Part shown: positions 47,708-56,573 of the stretch, one piece after another
How the letters are laid out: every line of letters begins with the position of its first letter
Numbering within the stretch: the stretch's first letter is position 1
Source: Streptomyces rimosus
Lineage (GTDB): Bacteria > Actinomycetota > Actinomycetes > Streptomycetales > Streptomycetaceae
NCBI RefSeq assembly: GCF_008704655.1
Contig: NZ_CP023688.1
Location: 682,001-746,000, forward strand
DNA length: 64,000 bases
Reading direction: 5' to 3'
The notes under the pieces: generated by a model
Seen by the model: the letters and a program-made list of their open reading frames with translations, nothing else
Told to the model about the DNA's origin: nothing
Database searches by the model: none
Program-made: the position numbers and the translations under genes

Positions 47708-48818
47708 GGAGCTGTTCGAGGTTCGGATCTAGGTGAGGTCCGGTGCGGTGTTCACTGGGGCTGGTAGAACTCGGCTGTGGCGCGTTTCTATGTGACGGAT
47801 GCCGAGTGGGCTCTGATCGAGCCGCATCTGCCGGTGGCGGCCACCGGGCCGTTGCCGCGGCGGGTGCGGGACCAGTTCAACGGGGTGCTGTGGCGGTTTC
47901 GCACCGGCAGCGGCTGGCGCGATGTCCCGGAACGGTACGGGGCCTGGTCCACGGTCTACTCCCGGTTCAACGGCTGGGCCAGGGCCGGGGTGCTGCAGGG
48001 CCTGATGGACGCGCTGATCGCCGAGGCCGCCGCTCGGGGGCAGGTCGGCCTGGAACTGGTCAGTGTGGACTCCACGGTCGTTCGGGCTCACCATGAGTCG
48101 GCCGGGCTGGCGGTGGCCGGAGAGACGCTGGACGCCCTGGAGCAGGCACTGACCGAGGAAAAGCAGGCTCCGCTTGCGGTGCAGCCACCAGTGTGGCGGG
48201 TGATCCGGCGACGGCCTGTGCGGGCCCGGACCGTGCAAACGCGCCGCCGGCCCAGGATCGGGCGGCCTTGCGCCGGCGCCGCAGGGCCAGGGCGGGTGCC
48301 GCTCGGCTCGGCCGGTCCCGGGGCGGACTGAGCAGCAAGATCCACGTCGCGGTCGACGCCGCCGGCCTGCCGCTGTCGTTCGTGCTCACCGCCGGTCAGG
48401 CTGCGGACTGTCCTCAATTCCAGACTGTGCTGGGCGGGGTGCGCGTGCCCGGGCCTGTTGGCCGCCCCCGCACCCGTCCACGCGCCGTGGCCGCGGACAA
48501 GGCTTACTCCTCCCGGGCCAACCGCGTCTACCTGCGCCGGCGCGGCATCAGCGCGGTCATCCCGGAGAAGACCGACCAGCAGAACAACCGGAAGAAGAAG
48601 GGCTCGGCCGGAGGGCGGCCCGTCACCTTCGATCCCGAACGCTACAAACAGCGCAACACCGTCGAACGCTGCTTCCAGAAGATCAAAACCTGGCGCGGCC
48701 TGGCCACCCGCCATGACAAAACACCGCAGAGCTACGAGGCCGGGCTCCACCTCCGAGGGTCAATCATGTGGCTGAAACGCATCACTTCCCCCACGTGATC
48801 CGAACCTCGAACAGCTCC
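47708..48818 (+). mobile_element. Complete 1,111-bp IS5-family element
   Basis: Perfect 22-bp terminal inverted repeats: left end starts GGAGCTGTTCGAGG (47708-47729) and right end finishes CCTCGAACAGCTCC (48797-48818). Both are flanked by TA (47706-47707 and 48819-48820), consistent with a TA target duplication as in the IS427 group. One transposase gene, read in two frames. Confidence 0.9.
47777..48798 (+). CDS. IS5-family transposase, two frames
   Basis: GTG 47777. The first frame (to 48331) carries the N-terminal DDE region: WRFRTGSGWRDVPERYGAWS, LELVSVDSTVVRAHHES with the first Asp. From ~48190 coding character moves to the -1 frame: SRGGLSSKIHVAVDAAGLPL, VAADKAYSSRANRVYLRRRG with the second Asp, RYKQRNTVERCFQKIKTWRG with the final Glu. 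Streptomyces IS5-type transposases are often made by frameshifting, so it may be active; no clear slippery sequence was seen. Confidence 0.8.
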
Positions 48819-49100
48819 TAACGGGTCGGTCAGGGTCGGGGAAGCGGTCGAGGGCACGGCAGCGCGCAAGACGCGGATCCGGCCGGGCTGCGCGTGGAGC
48901 CCGGCTCGGGCATCGGCGCGACCGCCGGGAGGTGTGTGGGGGGCGCGGCGACTACGCGGGCATCAGCGCGGCTCGTCGGCCCTCGAACCCGTACGGGCAC
49001 CAAGTCCCCGCTCACCGCCCGTGGCAGGCCCGTGGTTGCTTCCGCGAGAACCGCACGGCAGGCCCGGTCACAGGCCCGCCGCGTCGCGCTGTTCTTCCTG
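48819..49100. other. Remainder of the interrupted IS and unassigned sequence
   Basis: The first ~80 nt seem to continue the interrupted IS5-type transposase on the minus strand; the rest holds nothing recognisable. Confidence 0.35.
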
Positions 49101-49379
49101 TCAGAACCTCCGGCCCTTGAAGGATCCGGTGGTCCTGCGCCGCGGGCGCAGGCGTCCGCGGCCTCCGTCCCTGTGGTCCCGGCGCGTGTGAACGGGGAGA
49201 GAGGCGGCGGTGACCTGCTGCGGCCGGGCCGGGTTGCGGGAGCCGCGGCGGTCCGGAATGCGGCGGCTGTATCGGTGCAGCGCGATCCGGTCGTTGTGCT
49301 GGGCGTTCAGAAGGTGGATCACGAATACTCCCAGAGCGATCATCGCGAGTATGACGGTGACGGTGAGGCCGGTGCCCAT
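49101..49379 (-). CDS. Small one-TM protein downstream of DUF5994
   Basis: 92 aa, ATG 49379, 7 nt after the DUF5994 stop at 49387. The N-terminal membrane segment LTVTVILAMIALGVFVIHLL is followed by an Arg-rich cytoplasmic tail. The DUF5994 gene at 55262 is also followed by a small one-TM gene (55813), so this is a recurring pair. The last ~40 residues are Arg-rich and may be over-extended. Confidence 0.65.
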   Translation of the reverse strand: MGTGLTVTVILAMIALGVFVIHLLNAQHNDRIALHRYSRRIPDRRGSRNPARPQQVTAASLPVHTRRDHRDGGRGRLRPRRRTTGSFKGRRF

Positions 49380-49386
49380 GGCCGTG

Positions 49387-49953
49387 TCACTTCCCGTCGG
49401 TCGTGGAAACGGGTGCGGCCATGGCGCCGCCCTCCGCTTCCCATGTCTCGGTGTGGCCCGGCGAAGCCGCCTCGGCAGAGGCCGTGGGGTGACGAGCCAA
49501 CTCGGCCCCCAGGAGTTCGCTGCCGGTACGGGCGGTGTGCGGGTCCGAAGCGGCGTCCATGAGCCGTGCGGCGGCGGCCGCGCCGGTCTCCGGAGGGACG
49601 ATCAGCAGGTCCCAGCGCCCGACGCGATAGGAGAGCAACAGGAGCTGATGCGGGTCCTGCTCGTCGGTGAACCAGCCCACCTTGATCACACGGCCGTTGG
49701 CAGGGATCTTGCGTGGCACGACCGGCCAGTGCGTCGGGTTGACCGTGATGCGCGTGATGCGGCCCCACAGCGGTTCCAGCTGTCCGGTCAGGGTGGGAAG
49801 TTCACGTGCGAGGTCGCGCGAGCGTGGCCACCAGGCGCCGTCGAGCAGCCCGGTGCGCGGGCCCGAGGGCTTGAGGGAGAGCCGGACCGGCGGGTGGCCG
49901 GAGGGGCTGACAGCCGGCGTGGCCGGCGGGGCTCGTTCGGTGATCACCGTCAT
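49387..49953 (-). CDS. DUF5994 family protein
   Basis: 188 aa, ATG 49953. TGLLDGAWWPRSRDLARELP, LWGRITRITVNPTHWPVVPR, NGRVIKVGWFTDEQDPHQLL, VGRWDLLIVPPETGAAAAAR: all family signatures present, closest to the gene at 42621. Preceded by leader copy E. Confidence 0.85.
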   Translation of the reverse strand: MTVITERAPPATPAVSPSGHPPVRLSLKPSGPRTGLLDGAWWPRSRDLARELPTLTGQLEPLWGRITRITVNPTHWPVVPRKIPANGRVIKVGWFTDEQDPHQLLLLSYRVGRWDLLIVPPETGAAAAARLMDAASDPHTARTGSELLGAELARHPTASAEAASPGHTETWEAEGGAMAAPVSTTDGK

Positions 49954-49993
49954 GGTGTCGACCCGTCCCCGGACCCGGCGTGCTCGGCCCGGA

Positions 49994-50060
49994 ACTTGGA
50001 ACCGAGAGAGATACCGGCAAGGAAGCCGGTCAGGAAATGCTCTCGGTACCACCAGCGTAC
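49994..50060 (-). promoter_or_regulatory. Conserved DUF5994 leader, copy E
   Basis: On the minus strand GTACGCT starts at 50060, ACCGAGAGCATTTC starts 13 nt later (50047), identical in sequence and spacing to copy A, and a TCTCTCTCGG box begins ~48 nt after the first box. The hairpin pairing is not preserved here. Confidence 0.55.
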
Positions 50061-50140
50061 TCTGCCGGCAGTGCCAACCACGACTACCGTCGGCCGGAGC
50101 CCTGGGCACAGACCCTGACCAGGGAAGCGGTGGTTCAAGA

Positions 50141-50208
50141 GTAGGCTGATTACACCGAGGGCTCCTCGTACGCGGGCTCCGTTTCCCGTGTCGTTCTCGG
50201 CGAAGCAC
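50141..50208 (+). promoter_or_regulatory. Conserved DUF5994 leader, copy C
   Basis: GTAGGCT at 50141, ACCGAGGGC at 50154, GTCGTTCTCGGCGAA at 50190. The 3' arm GAAGCAC leaves two mismatches. It lies back to back with copy E, so the two DUF5994 genes are transcribed divergently from this region. Confidence 0.6.
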
Positions 50209-50340
50209 CATACCGGGGCTGCCCCAGGCGAGGACGCGTGATGACCACGAACACACTCGGTCCGCCGGTGATCGGCAAACGAGCCTCCGGCCATGGACGC
50301 CTCCGCGACTGCTGCAGCATTCGGGTGCGGACGGTGCGCC

Positions 50341-50811
50341 ATGACCGTTGACCCTTTGCTGCCCGTGATGCTGTCGGACGGCGCCCGAGCCCACCAGGCG
50401 GGCCCAGGGATAGCCGTACTGAGAATGGAGACGACTCCTCGCCGCGACGGGACCTTCGACGGCACGTGGTGGCCGAGGTCCCGGCATCTGGAGACCGAGT
50501 TGCCCGGCTTGATACGCGTGTTGACCGAGCGGCTGGGTCCCCTCGCACGTCTCGGACTGGACGCGAGCGCCTGGGACGCGCACCCGCACCACTTGGTCGT
50601 CGACGGTCACCTGATCCGTATCGACTGGTCCGAGGTCGGCGACGGCACGATGCTCGTCACCCGCGGGCGGCAGGACATATTCTCCTTCCTGATGCTCCCG
50701 CCACAGGCCGACGCGTCCGCGGCACGCGCAGCCATGACCATGGCTGTCCAGGACGGCAACAGCACATCGGCCGCGGAGATCTTTGCCGCCACCGGAGTCG
50801 TTCCCGCTTGA
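50341..50811 (+). CDS. DUF5994 family protein, shorter
   Basis: 156 aa from ATG 50341; an ATG at 50293 would add 16 residues. DGTFDGTWWPRSRHLETELP, LGPLARLGLDASAWDAHPHH, VDGHLIRIDWSEVGDGTMLV, QDIFSFLMLPPQADASAARA. The most divergent intact copy; WGRIT has become LARLG. Followed by a terminator. Confidence 0.8.
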   Translation: MTVDPLLPVMLSDGARAHQAGPGIAVLRMETTPRRDGTFDGTWWPRSRHLETELPGLIRVLTERLGPLARLGLDASAWDAHPHHLVVDGHLIRIDWSEVGDGTMLVTRGRQDIFSFLMLPPQADASAARAAMTMAVQDGNSTSAAEIFAATGVVPA

Positions 50812-50835
50812 GGAGCACAGCCCCGGCCTGCCAAC

Positions 50836-50866
50836 GGCCTGCTCCGCTGCCGCAGAGGAGCAGGCC
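50836..50866 (+). terminator. Hairpin terminator
   Basis: GGCCTGCTCC (50836-50845) pairs perfectly with GGAGCAGGCC (50857-50866), 25 nt after the DUF5994 stop. Confidence 0.65.
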
Positions 50867-51382
50867 GGCGACACGGCGGACCGGTCGGAACCGAGCTGGG
50901 CGTGAGAGTGCTCGGTGCTGTCACCGCGACTACTGGGCCTGTCTCGTCGCACGCGATGGTCAAGGGCCGGGTCTGCGCGATGCAAGGCATGAGTACGGCG
51001 ATACCGGCGGCCAATGGACAACCGTTGCACACAGTGGCGTGTTCCCGCACAGCGGAACGGCATCGCAGCGAATTTCGCTCCCTGCGGTATGGGGCTATTG
51101 CCTTCCCATAGCCGAAGAGCATGTAGCCGGTATACGCCATCGCGGAACTTCGTGGTGCAGCAAACCTGGGGATTTCGGCTTGTCTCCTCCCCCATTACCT
51201 TCTTGGTGGCCCCGCAATGGGGCGCTCGGCCTCCGGAGTTGGCATGACTGTCTCCCCCTGTCGAACACATGGCCTGGGGGGTGGTGTCACCGGTTCCGGA
51301 GGCATCGACAGACCGCTGATTAGGGGCATGACCACCGGCTTCTTCGCAGGTCCGGGAGGCTCTTCGTAATGTGGATGTGGCG
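50867..51382. other. Noncoding region, probably includes the left part of an IS110 element
   Basis: About 515 nt without a gene. Its 3' end is the 5' exon of the group II intron and should belong to the leader of the IS110 transposase at 53850. The element's left end could not be fixed. Confidence 0.4.
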
Positions 51383-51910
51383 GTGCGCCGTGAGGCGCTT
51401 CGTTGTATACCCGACTCAATCGGGAGGAACTTGGAGGAATGTTTCTGGGTCACCTGGCTTACCTGGACGTGAAAGCGCGAGGGGACAAGAGCATGCCAGG
51501 ACTACGGACCGCCTGGAGGCGTCCAGGGCGGCGTCCGTCAGACCCGCGCGATATGGCCAAAGCTGGATTGCCTGAAGCCTAATCTCCAGCGGCGTGCACC
51601 ACCGCCGTCGGTATGACGTCTGACACCGATACCCCACCCTGCCTGCCGAAGTTGCCGGTCGGCGGACAACCTCCGGGACGGGGAGCGTCGCCCAGCGAGG
51701 GCGGTCAAGGAGATGAGTGGGCGGCCTACGTCGCGCTCGATACGTACAGCGAGGACGTACCACGGGATCACCTACAGGGCGCGAGCCCCACGGTGACGGA
51801 GTGCCCGTAGTAGTCGCAGGAGTCACGACCTGCCGAGGGGGCCGGGAAAGCCGGGCCACAGGGCGAAGGGGCACAGGAGGTCAGGATATTCGGTTCGGGA
51901 GGTATGCGTA

Positions 51911-53701
51911 ATGCAGAACGCCGAAACGGTACTGAATGTCATCCGGGAACGCGGCAGGAAGAACCTGCCGTTGGAGAGGCTCTACCGGCAGTTGTTCAAC
52001 CCGCAGTTGTTCCTCAGGGCCTACGGCCGTATCCACGCCAACGCGGGTGCGATGACGCCGGGGGTCACCGGGGAGACCGTGGACGGCATGTCCCTGGCGA
52101 AGATCGATGTGATCACCGGCGCTTTGCGCACGGAGTCGTACCGGTGGCTGCCAGCCCGCCGCGTCTACATCGAGAAGAAGGGACGCACGAAGAAGCGGCG
52201 TGGTCTGGGTCTGCCGACGTGGTCGGACAAGCTGGTCGCTGAGGTGGTACGTCTGTTGCTTGAGGCGTACTACGACGTCCAGTTCTCTGATCGCTCCCAC
52301 GGCTTTCGCCCTGGCCGGGGCTGTCACACCGCGCTTGCCGAGGTGACGACCTGGAAGGGAACGCACTGGTTCGTCGAGGGCGACATCTCCGACTGCTTCG
52401 GCAGTCTGGATCACGAGATTCTTCTCGGGATCCTGGGAGAGAAGATCCACGACAGCCGGTTCCTGCGGCTGGTCGGCCGGATGCTCAAGGCCGGGTATCT
52501 GGAGGACTGGCGGTGGAAGGCCACGCTCAGCGGAGCTCCGCAGGGTGGAGTCGCTTCGCCGATCTTGTCCAACATCTACCTGGACCGGCTCGACCGCTTC
52601 GTTGAACAGCACCTGCTGCCGGAATACAACCGAGGCGTCGTCCGACGGCGTCATCCTGAATACCAACGGGTCTCCGACCGGATCGCACGGGCTCGGCGAC
52701 GCGGGGACACTGCGACGGTGCTGGAACTTCGACAACAGCAACGCCGCAGGCCCAGCCTCGACCCCGCCGATCCGGGCTACCGGAGGCTTCGGTATGTCAG
52801 ATACGCAGACGACTGGGTCCTCGGATTCGCCGGGCCCAAGGCCGAAGCCGAGGAGATCAAAGAACGGATCCAGCAGTTCCTGCGCGACACGCTCAAGCTG
52901 GAACTGTCTGAGTCCAAGACCTTGATCACGCACGCCGCCAGCCAGCCGGCGTGCTTCCTCGGCTACGACATCAGGGCCCAGCGCAGTGACACGAAGATCT
53001 CCCGGGGACGCCGGGCAACCAACGGCGTCATCGGTCTCTACGTGCCACCAGCTGTGATCCGGCAACGCTGCGCGATCTACATGCGCGGCGGGAAACCCGT
53101 ACGCCGCGGAGTTCTGATCCACGACAGCGACTACTCGATCGTGGTGAAGTACCAAGCGGAATACCGAGGGTTGGTCCAGTACTACCTCCTCGCCCAGGAC
53201 GTTCACCGACTGGGCCGCCTGCGCTGGGTCATGGAGACTTCCATGCTCAAGACCCTCGCCAGTAAGCACTCCTGCTCTGTTCGGAAGGTGGCCCGCAGGC
53301 TCTATGCGACCACCGAGACTCCGGATGGTCCCCGGTGGTGTTTGCAGGTCACGGTTCCCCGTGACGGCGGAAGGAAGCCACTGGTCGCCACCTTCGGGGG
53401 CATCCCGCTCAAGCGGCAGCGCGCGGCGGAGATCCTCGACCGGGCACCGGCCACCAAGCGGAGCCGGGGCAACGAGTTGTTGCACAGGCTCCTGGCTGGC
53501 GAGTGCGAGATGTGCGGGAAGCGGACCGGACTTCATGTCCATCACGTCCGCAAGCTCGCCGATCTCAAGCGCCCCGGTCGGCCCGACCCTCCGCTTTGGA
53601 AGGTGCTGATGGCGAAATGGCGACGCAAGACCCTGGTGGTCTGTGAAGCCTGTCATCACGCCATTCATGCAGGTCGGGCCACTTCCTCAACCCGGAGATG
53701 A
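51911..53701 (+). CDS. ltrA: Group II intron reverse transcriptase/maturase
   Basis: 596 aa, ATG 51911 with GGGAGG upstream. RT domain: AYYDVQFSDRSHGFRPGRGC, WFVEGDISDCFGSLDHEILL, SGAPQGGVASPILSNIYLDR, and the catalytic RYADDWVLGFAG. A maturase X domain follows, then a C-terminal HNH-type endonuclease (CEMCGKRTGLHVHH, VVCEACHHAIHAG with two Cys pairs). Needed for splicing and retrohoming. The gene symbol is used in the general family sense. Confidence 0.9.
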   Translation: MQNAETVLNVIRERGRKNLPLERLYRQLFNPQLFLRAYGRIHANAGAMTPGVTGETVDGMSLAKIDVITGALRTESYRWLPARRVYIEKKGRTKKRRGLGLPTWSDKLVAEVVRLLLEAYYDVQFSDRSHGFRPGRGCHTALAEVTTWKGTHWFVEGDISDCFGSLDHEILLGILGEKIHDSRFLRLVGRMLKAGYLEDWRWKATLSGAPQGGVASPILSNIYLDRLDRFVEQHLLPEYNRGVVRRRHPEYQRVSDRIARARRRGDTATVLELRQQQRRRPSLDPADPGYRRLRYVRYADDWVLGFAGPKAEAEEIKERIQQFLRDTLKLELSESKTLITHAASQPACFLGYDIRAQRSDTKISRGRRATNGVIGLYVPPAVIRQRCAIYMRGGKPVRRGVLIHDSDYSIVVKYQAEYRGLVQYYLLAQDVHRLGRLRWVMETSMLKTLASKHSCSVRKVARRLYATTETPDGPRWCLQVTVPRDGGRKPLVATFGGIPLKRQRAAEILDRAPATKRSRGNELLHRLLAGECEMCGKRTGLHVHHVRKLADLKRPGRPDPPLWKVLMAKWRRKTLVVCEACHHAIHAGRATSSTRR

Positions 53702-53709
53702 CCACTGGA

Positions 53710-53744
53710 GAGCCGGATGCCTGGAAAGCGGGCCCGTCCGGTTC
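53710..53744 (+). ncRNA. Group II intron domain V
   Basis: A 34-35 nt hairpin beginning GAGCCGGATG and ending GTCCGGTTC with a GAAA-type loop; this is the catalytic domain V signature of group II introns. Confidence 0.8.
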
Positions 53745-53849
53745 GGGAAGGGGCCGTCGGAAAAGGACCCGAGCCACGGGCACCTCGTCGGCGGCCTACT
53801 TCACATCGGTGCCGTGGGACGGCCGGGCGAGGACGACCGAAGGACGCAC

Positions 53850-55052
53850 GTGATCGACATCAGCGGAATCGGCGCCTTCCTCGGCCTGGACGTCGGCAAG
53901 GGCGAGCACCACGCCACCGCCGTCACCCCGGCCGGGAGGAAAGCCTTCGACAAGCGCCTGCCCAACAGCGAATCCAAGCTCCGCGAGGTCTTCGCCAAGC
54001 TCAAGACCAAGCACACCACCGTACTCGTGGTCGTTGACCAGCCCGCCTCGATCGGTGCCCTGCCGCTCGCGGTGGCCCGCGACACGGGCTGCGAAGTCGC
54101 CTATCTGCCGGGCCTGACCATGCGGCGGATCGCCGATCTCTATCCCGGCGAGGCCAAGACCGACGCCCGCGACGCGTTCGTCATCGCTGACGCCGCCCGC
54201 TCGATGCCGCACACTCTGCGGGCGATTGAGCCCGCCGACGAGACGGTGGCCGAGCTGGAGATGATCGCGGGCTTCGACGACGACCTGGCCGGCGAAGCCA
54301 CCCGCATCAGCAACAGGCTCCGTGGCCTGCTGACCCAGATCCACCCGTCGCTCGAACGGGTGCTGGGCCCGCGAGTGCAGCACCCGGCCGTGCTCAAGCT
54401 GCTTGACCAGTTCGGCTCGCCAGCCCTGATCCGCAAGGCCGGACGGCGCCGGCTGGTGAACCTGGTCCGCCCGAAGGCACCGAGGATGGCCGAGCGGCTG
54501 GTCGACGACATCTTCACCGCGCTGGACGAGCAGACCGTGGTCGTGCCCGGCACCGATGCGGCCACACTGATCGTCCCCAGCCTCGCCGGCTCGCTCCAGG
54601 CAGTGCTCGACCAGCGAAAACTCCTCGCCATGAGGATCGAGGAACTGCTGGAGTCCCACCCTCTTTCCAAGGTCCTGACGTCCATGCCGGGGATCGGCGT
54701 CAGGACCGGAGCACGGATCCTCATCGACGTCGGCGACGGATCCAGCTTCCCGTCCGCCGCCCACCTCGCCGCCTACGCCGGCCTCGCCCCGGCAACCCGG
54801 AGCTCGGGCTCCTCCATCCGCGGCGAACACCCCTCGCGCAGAGGAAACAAGCAGCTCAAACGGGCCTTCTTCCTCTCCGCGTTCGCCGCCCTGGCCGACC
54901 CGGTCTCCCGGGCCTACTACGACAAGAAAATCGCTCAGGGAAAACACCACACCCAAGCCCTCCTCTGCCTCGCCAGACGACGAGCCGACGTCCTCTTCGC
55001 CATGCTCCGCGACGGCACCCTCTACCACCCCAAGCCCGCCCCCACGGGTTGA
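53850..55052 (+). CDS. IS110-family transposase
   Basis: 400 aa from the GTG at 53850 (AAGGA 6 nt upstream). N-terminal DEDD (RuvC-like) domain: FLGLDVGKGEHHATAV, YLPGLTMRRIADLYPGEAKT, DARDAFVIADAARSM. C-terminal Transposase_20 part: LTSMPGIGVRTGARILIDVG, AAYAGLAPATRSSGSSIRGE with the conserved Ser. IS110 enzymes are guided by a bridge RNA from a noncoding end of the element. Full length, probably active. Confidence 0.9.
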   Translation: MIDISGIGAFLGLDVGKGEHHATAVTPAGRKAFDKRLPNSESKLREVFAKLKTKHTTVLVVVDQPASIGALPLAVARDTGCEVAYLPGLTMRRIADLYPGEAKTDARDAFVIADAARSMPHTLRAIEPADETVAELEMIAGFDDDLAGEATRISNRLRGLLTQIHPSLERVLGPRVQHPAVLKLLDQFGSPALIRKAGRRRLVNLVRPKAPRMAERLVDDIFTALDEQTVVVPGTDAATLIVPSLAGSLQAVLDQRKLLAMRIEELLESHPLSKVLTSMPGIGVRTGARILIDVGDGSSFPSAAHLAAYAGLAPATRSSGSSIRGEHPSRRGNKQLKRAFFLSAFAALADPVSRAYYDKKIAQGKHHTQALLCLARRRADVLFAMLRDGTLYHPKPAPTG

Positions 55053-55151
55053 CGAAACCCATAGGGGCACCCCCCGTGTCCTGGCCACTGCTGTGCAGCA
55101 GACAGGGAAGTTTTCGACCGTTCGAGCCGCCCGTCCCGGGCCCTCGCCGGA

Positions 55152-55218
55152 GTAGGGTGAAGTAGCTGGGAACACTCCGCGCGCCGTCTCCACATCGGCG
55201 CCGTTCCCGGCGAAAGGC
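55152..55218 (+). promoter_or_regulatory. Conserved DUF5994 leader, copy D
   Basis: GTAGGGT at 55152, GCTGGG at 55165, hairpin GCCGTTC/GAAAGGC at 55200-55218 around CCGGC (one mismatch). The outer pairs changed from T-A in copies A and B to C-G here, which supports a real RNA stem. Confidence 0.6.
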
Positions 55219-55261
55219 CATGCGGGGCGGCCGAAAACATCCCCGAAGGCAGGTTCGCGCC

Positions 55262-55816
55262 ATGACGACGACCATCGGTCTCTTGCCGACTGCCAACATG
55301 CATGTGGCTCCGTCAGGGCACGTGTCGCTGAAACAGCCCGGCGCGCGCCGAGGACTGCTGGACGGCGCCTGGTGGCCACGCTCCCGTGGTCTGGCACACG
55401 AGCTTCCCGCCCTCATCGGTCTGCTCGACCACCGCTGGGGGCGGATCACCCACGTCACGGTCAAACACACGTACTGGCCGCTGAACCCGTGGAAGGTGCA
55501 GGCCACCGGCCATGTGGTGCACGTGGGCCGATTCGGGCGGGAGCAGGACCCGCGCATACGGTCACTGCTCACCTGCACCGTGGACCGCTGGAACCCAGTG
55601 ATCATCCCGCCGGAGAGCGGCCCATCCGCGGCCGCACGGCCGGTGGCCGCCGCAGCCGATCCGCACAACCACGGCACGGCCGCCGCCCTGATCGCGAACG
55701 AGGACGCCCTTGGCCTCGGATGCCCCGACGACGCCGGGGAGAGTCACGGCGTCGCCGCGCCGCACCTGGGTGGGGTACCGGCCACCCCCTTCGGCTTACC
55801 GGCCCGGGCGCAATGA
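55262..55816 (+). CDS. DUF5994 family protein
   Basis: 184 aa, ATG 55262. RRGLLDGAWWPRSRGLAHEL, WGRITHVTVKHTYWPLNPWK, ATGHVVHVGRFGREQDPRIR, VDRWNPVIIPPESGPSAAAR. Its stop overlaps the ATG of the next gene (ATGA). Confidence 0.85.
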   Translation: MTTTIGLLPTANMHVAPSGHVSLKQPGARRGLLDGAWWPRSRGLAHELPALIGLLDHRWGRITHVTVKHTYWPLNPWKVQATGHVVHVGRFGREQDPRIRSLLTCTVDRWNPVIIPPESGPSAAARPVAAAADPHNHGTAAALIANEDALGLGCPDDAGESHGVAAPHLGGVPATPFGLPARAQ

Positions 55817-56115
55817 CGACGATGACGGTCGTGCTCACCGTTGCCCATCTTCTCGTGTTGGCCGCAGCAGGGGTTGTCCTTTTCCGCGCACTCCATGCCC
55901 GGCCCACCCAATGGGTTGCCTCCTTCGAGTTCAGCGAGGTACCGCTCGGCCGTCGCGGCTGCAGCGCGAAGCCTCCTGAGGATTCGGCACGTCGAAGGGC
56001 GCGTTCTTGTTCCGGCCGCGCCACAGCGTCGACGGCACCGCCGAAAGCCCGTATTCCCGAGACATCGATGCCGGTAGCCTGGGGCGGGGCCGGGGCAAGG
56101 CCGGGGCGCCGCTGA
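55813..56115 (+). CDS. Small one-TM protein coupled to DUF5994
   Basis: 100 aa; N-terminal membrane segment TVVLTVAHLLVLAAAGVVLF, then ALHARPTQWVASFEFSEV and an Arg/Ser-rich tail that may be over-extended. Equivalent in position to 49101-49379. Confidence 0.65.
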   Translation: MTTMTVVLTVAHLLVLAAAGVVLFRALHARPTQWVASFEFSEVPLGRRGCSAKPPEDSARRRARSCSGRATASTAPPKARIPETSMPVAWGGAGARPGRR

Positions 56116-56573
56116 TCCGCGCCCGGGGCACCCTCCTCCTGCCGGCTTTCCCGGCCGCCTGACAACACTGCGGCCGAAACCTCTGCCGAGGCAGTGCACG
56201 GTGCAGAGGTCCCCCGGCTGCCTCGAAGAACCCGGGGCGGCCCGGGGCTCAGCAGGTCGTGGGTGCCGTGACTGGCGGGTATCCACCCAATTGGACGGCT
56301 CGGGAGGCAGACCACGATCCGTGCAGCCGGTATTCGAGAGTGGCGCGATCGCAGCGTCGTGGACCCGAAGGACTACAAGACAAGACCCGAGTACACGAAG
56401 CGGTCTCACGTGGGCACCACCACCGACAAGCGGGTCACGGCCACGGTCCGCACCGGGCTGCCCATCCGCTGCCTGTTGGCCTTCGCGATCCTCGCCGATG
56501 CACTTCCTGTGCTCGCGGACCAGCAAGCGGCCCGCGTCGGGCCAGCAGCCATCGGACGCGAGCCCCTCGCCGC
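56116..56573. other. Region without a firm gene
   Basis: A rightward frame near 56359-56530 (VDPKDYKTRPEYTKRSHVGT, TATVRTGLPIRCLLAFAILA) has good codon bias but no recognised family and no convincing end; it is left unassigned. Confidence 0.3.

Larger units (their letters stand above)
51383..53804 (+). mobile_element. Complete bacterial group II intron
   Basis: Starts with the consensus GTGCG at 51383. Encodes the RT/maturase at 51911-53701. Domain V is at 53710-53744, and domain VI follows with a bulged A, 7 nt before the 3' end (CTTCAC; final AC at 53804). Total 2,422 nt. Both ends and the ribozyme core look complete, so it should be capable of splicing. The 3' exon leads into the IS110 transposase start. 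Confidence 0.8.

Noticed and set aside
48830..49562. Rightward frames over the small TM and DUF5994 genes
   Set aside because: Shadows of the leftward genes at 49101 and 49387.
51881..53668. Leftward 595-codon frame opposite the intron RT
   Set aside because: Exact antisense of the reverse transcriptase; no domain of its own.
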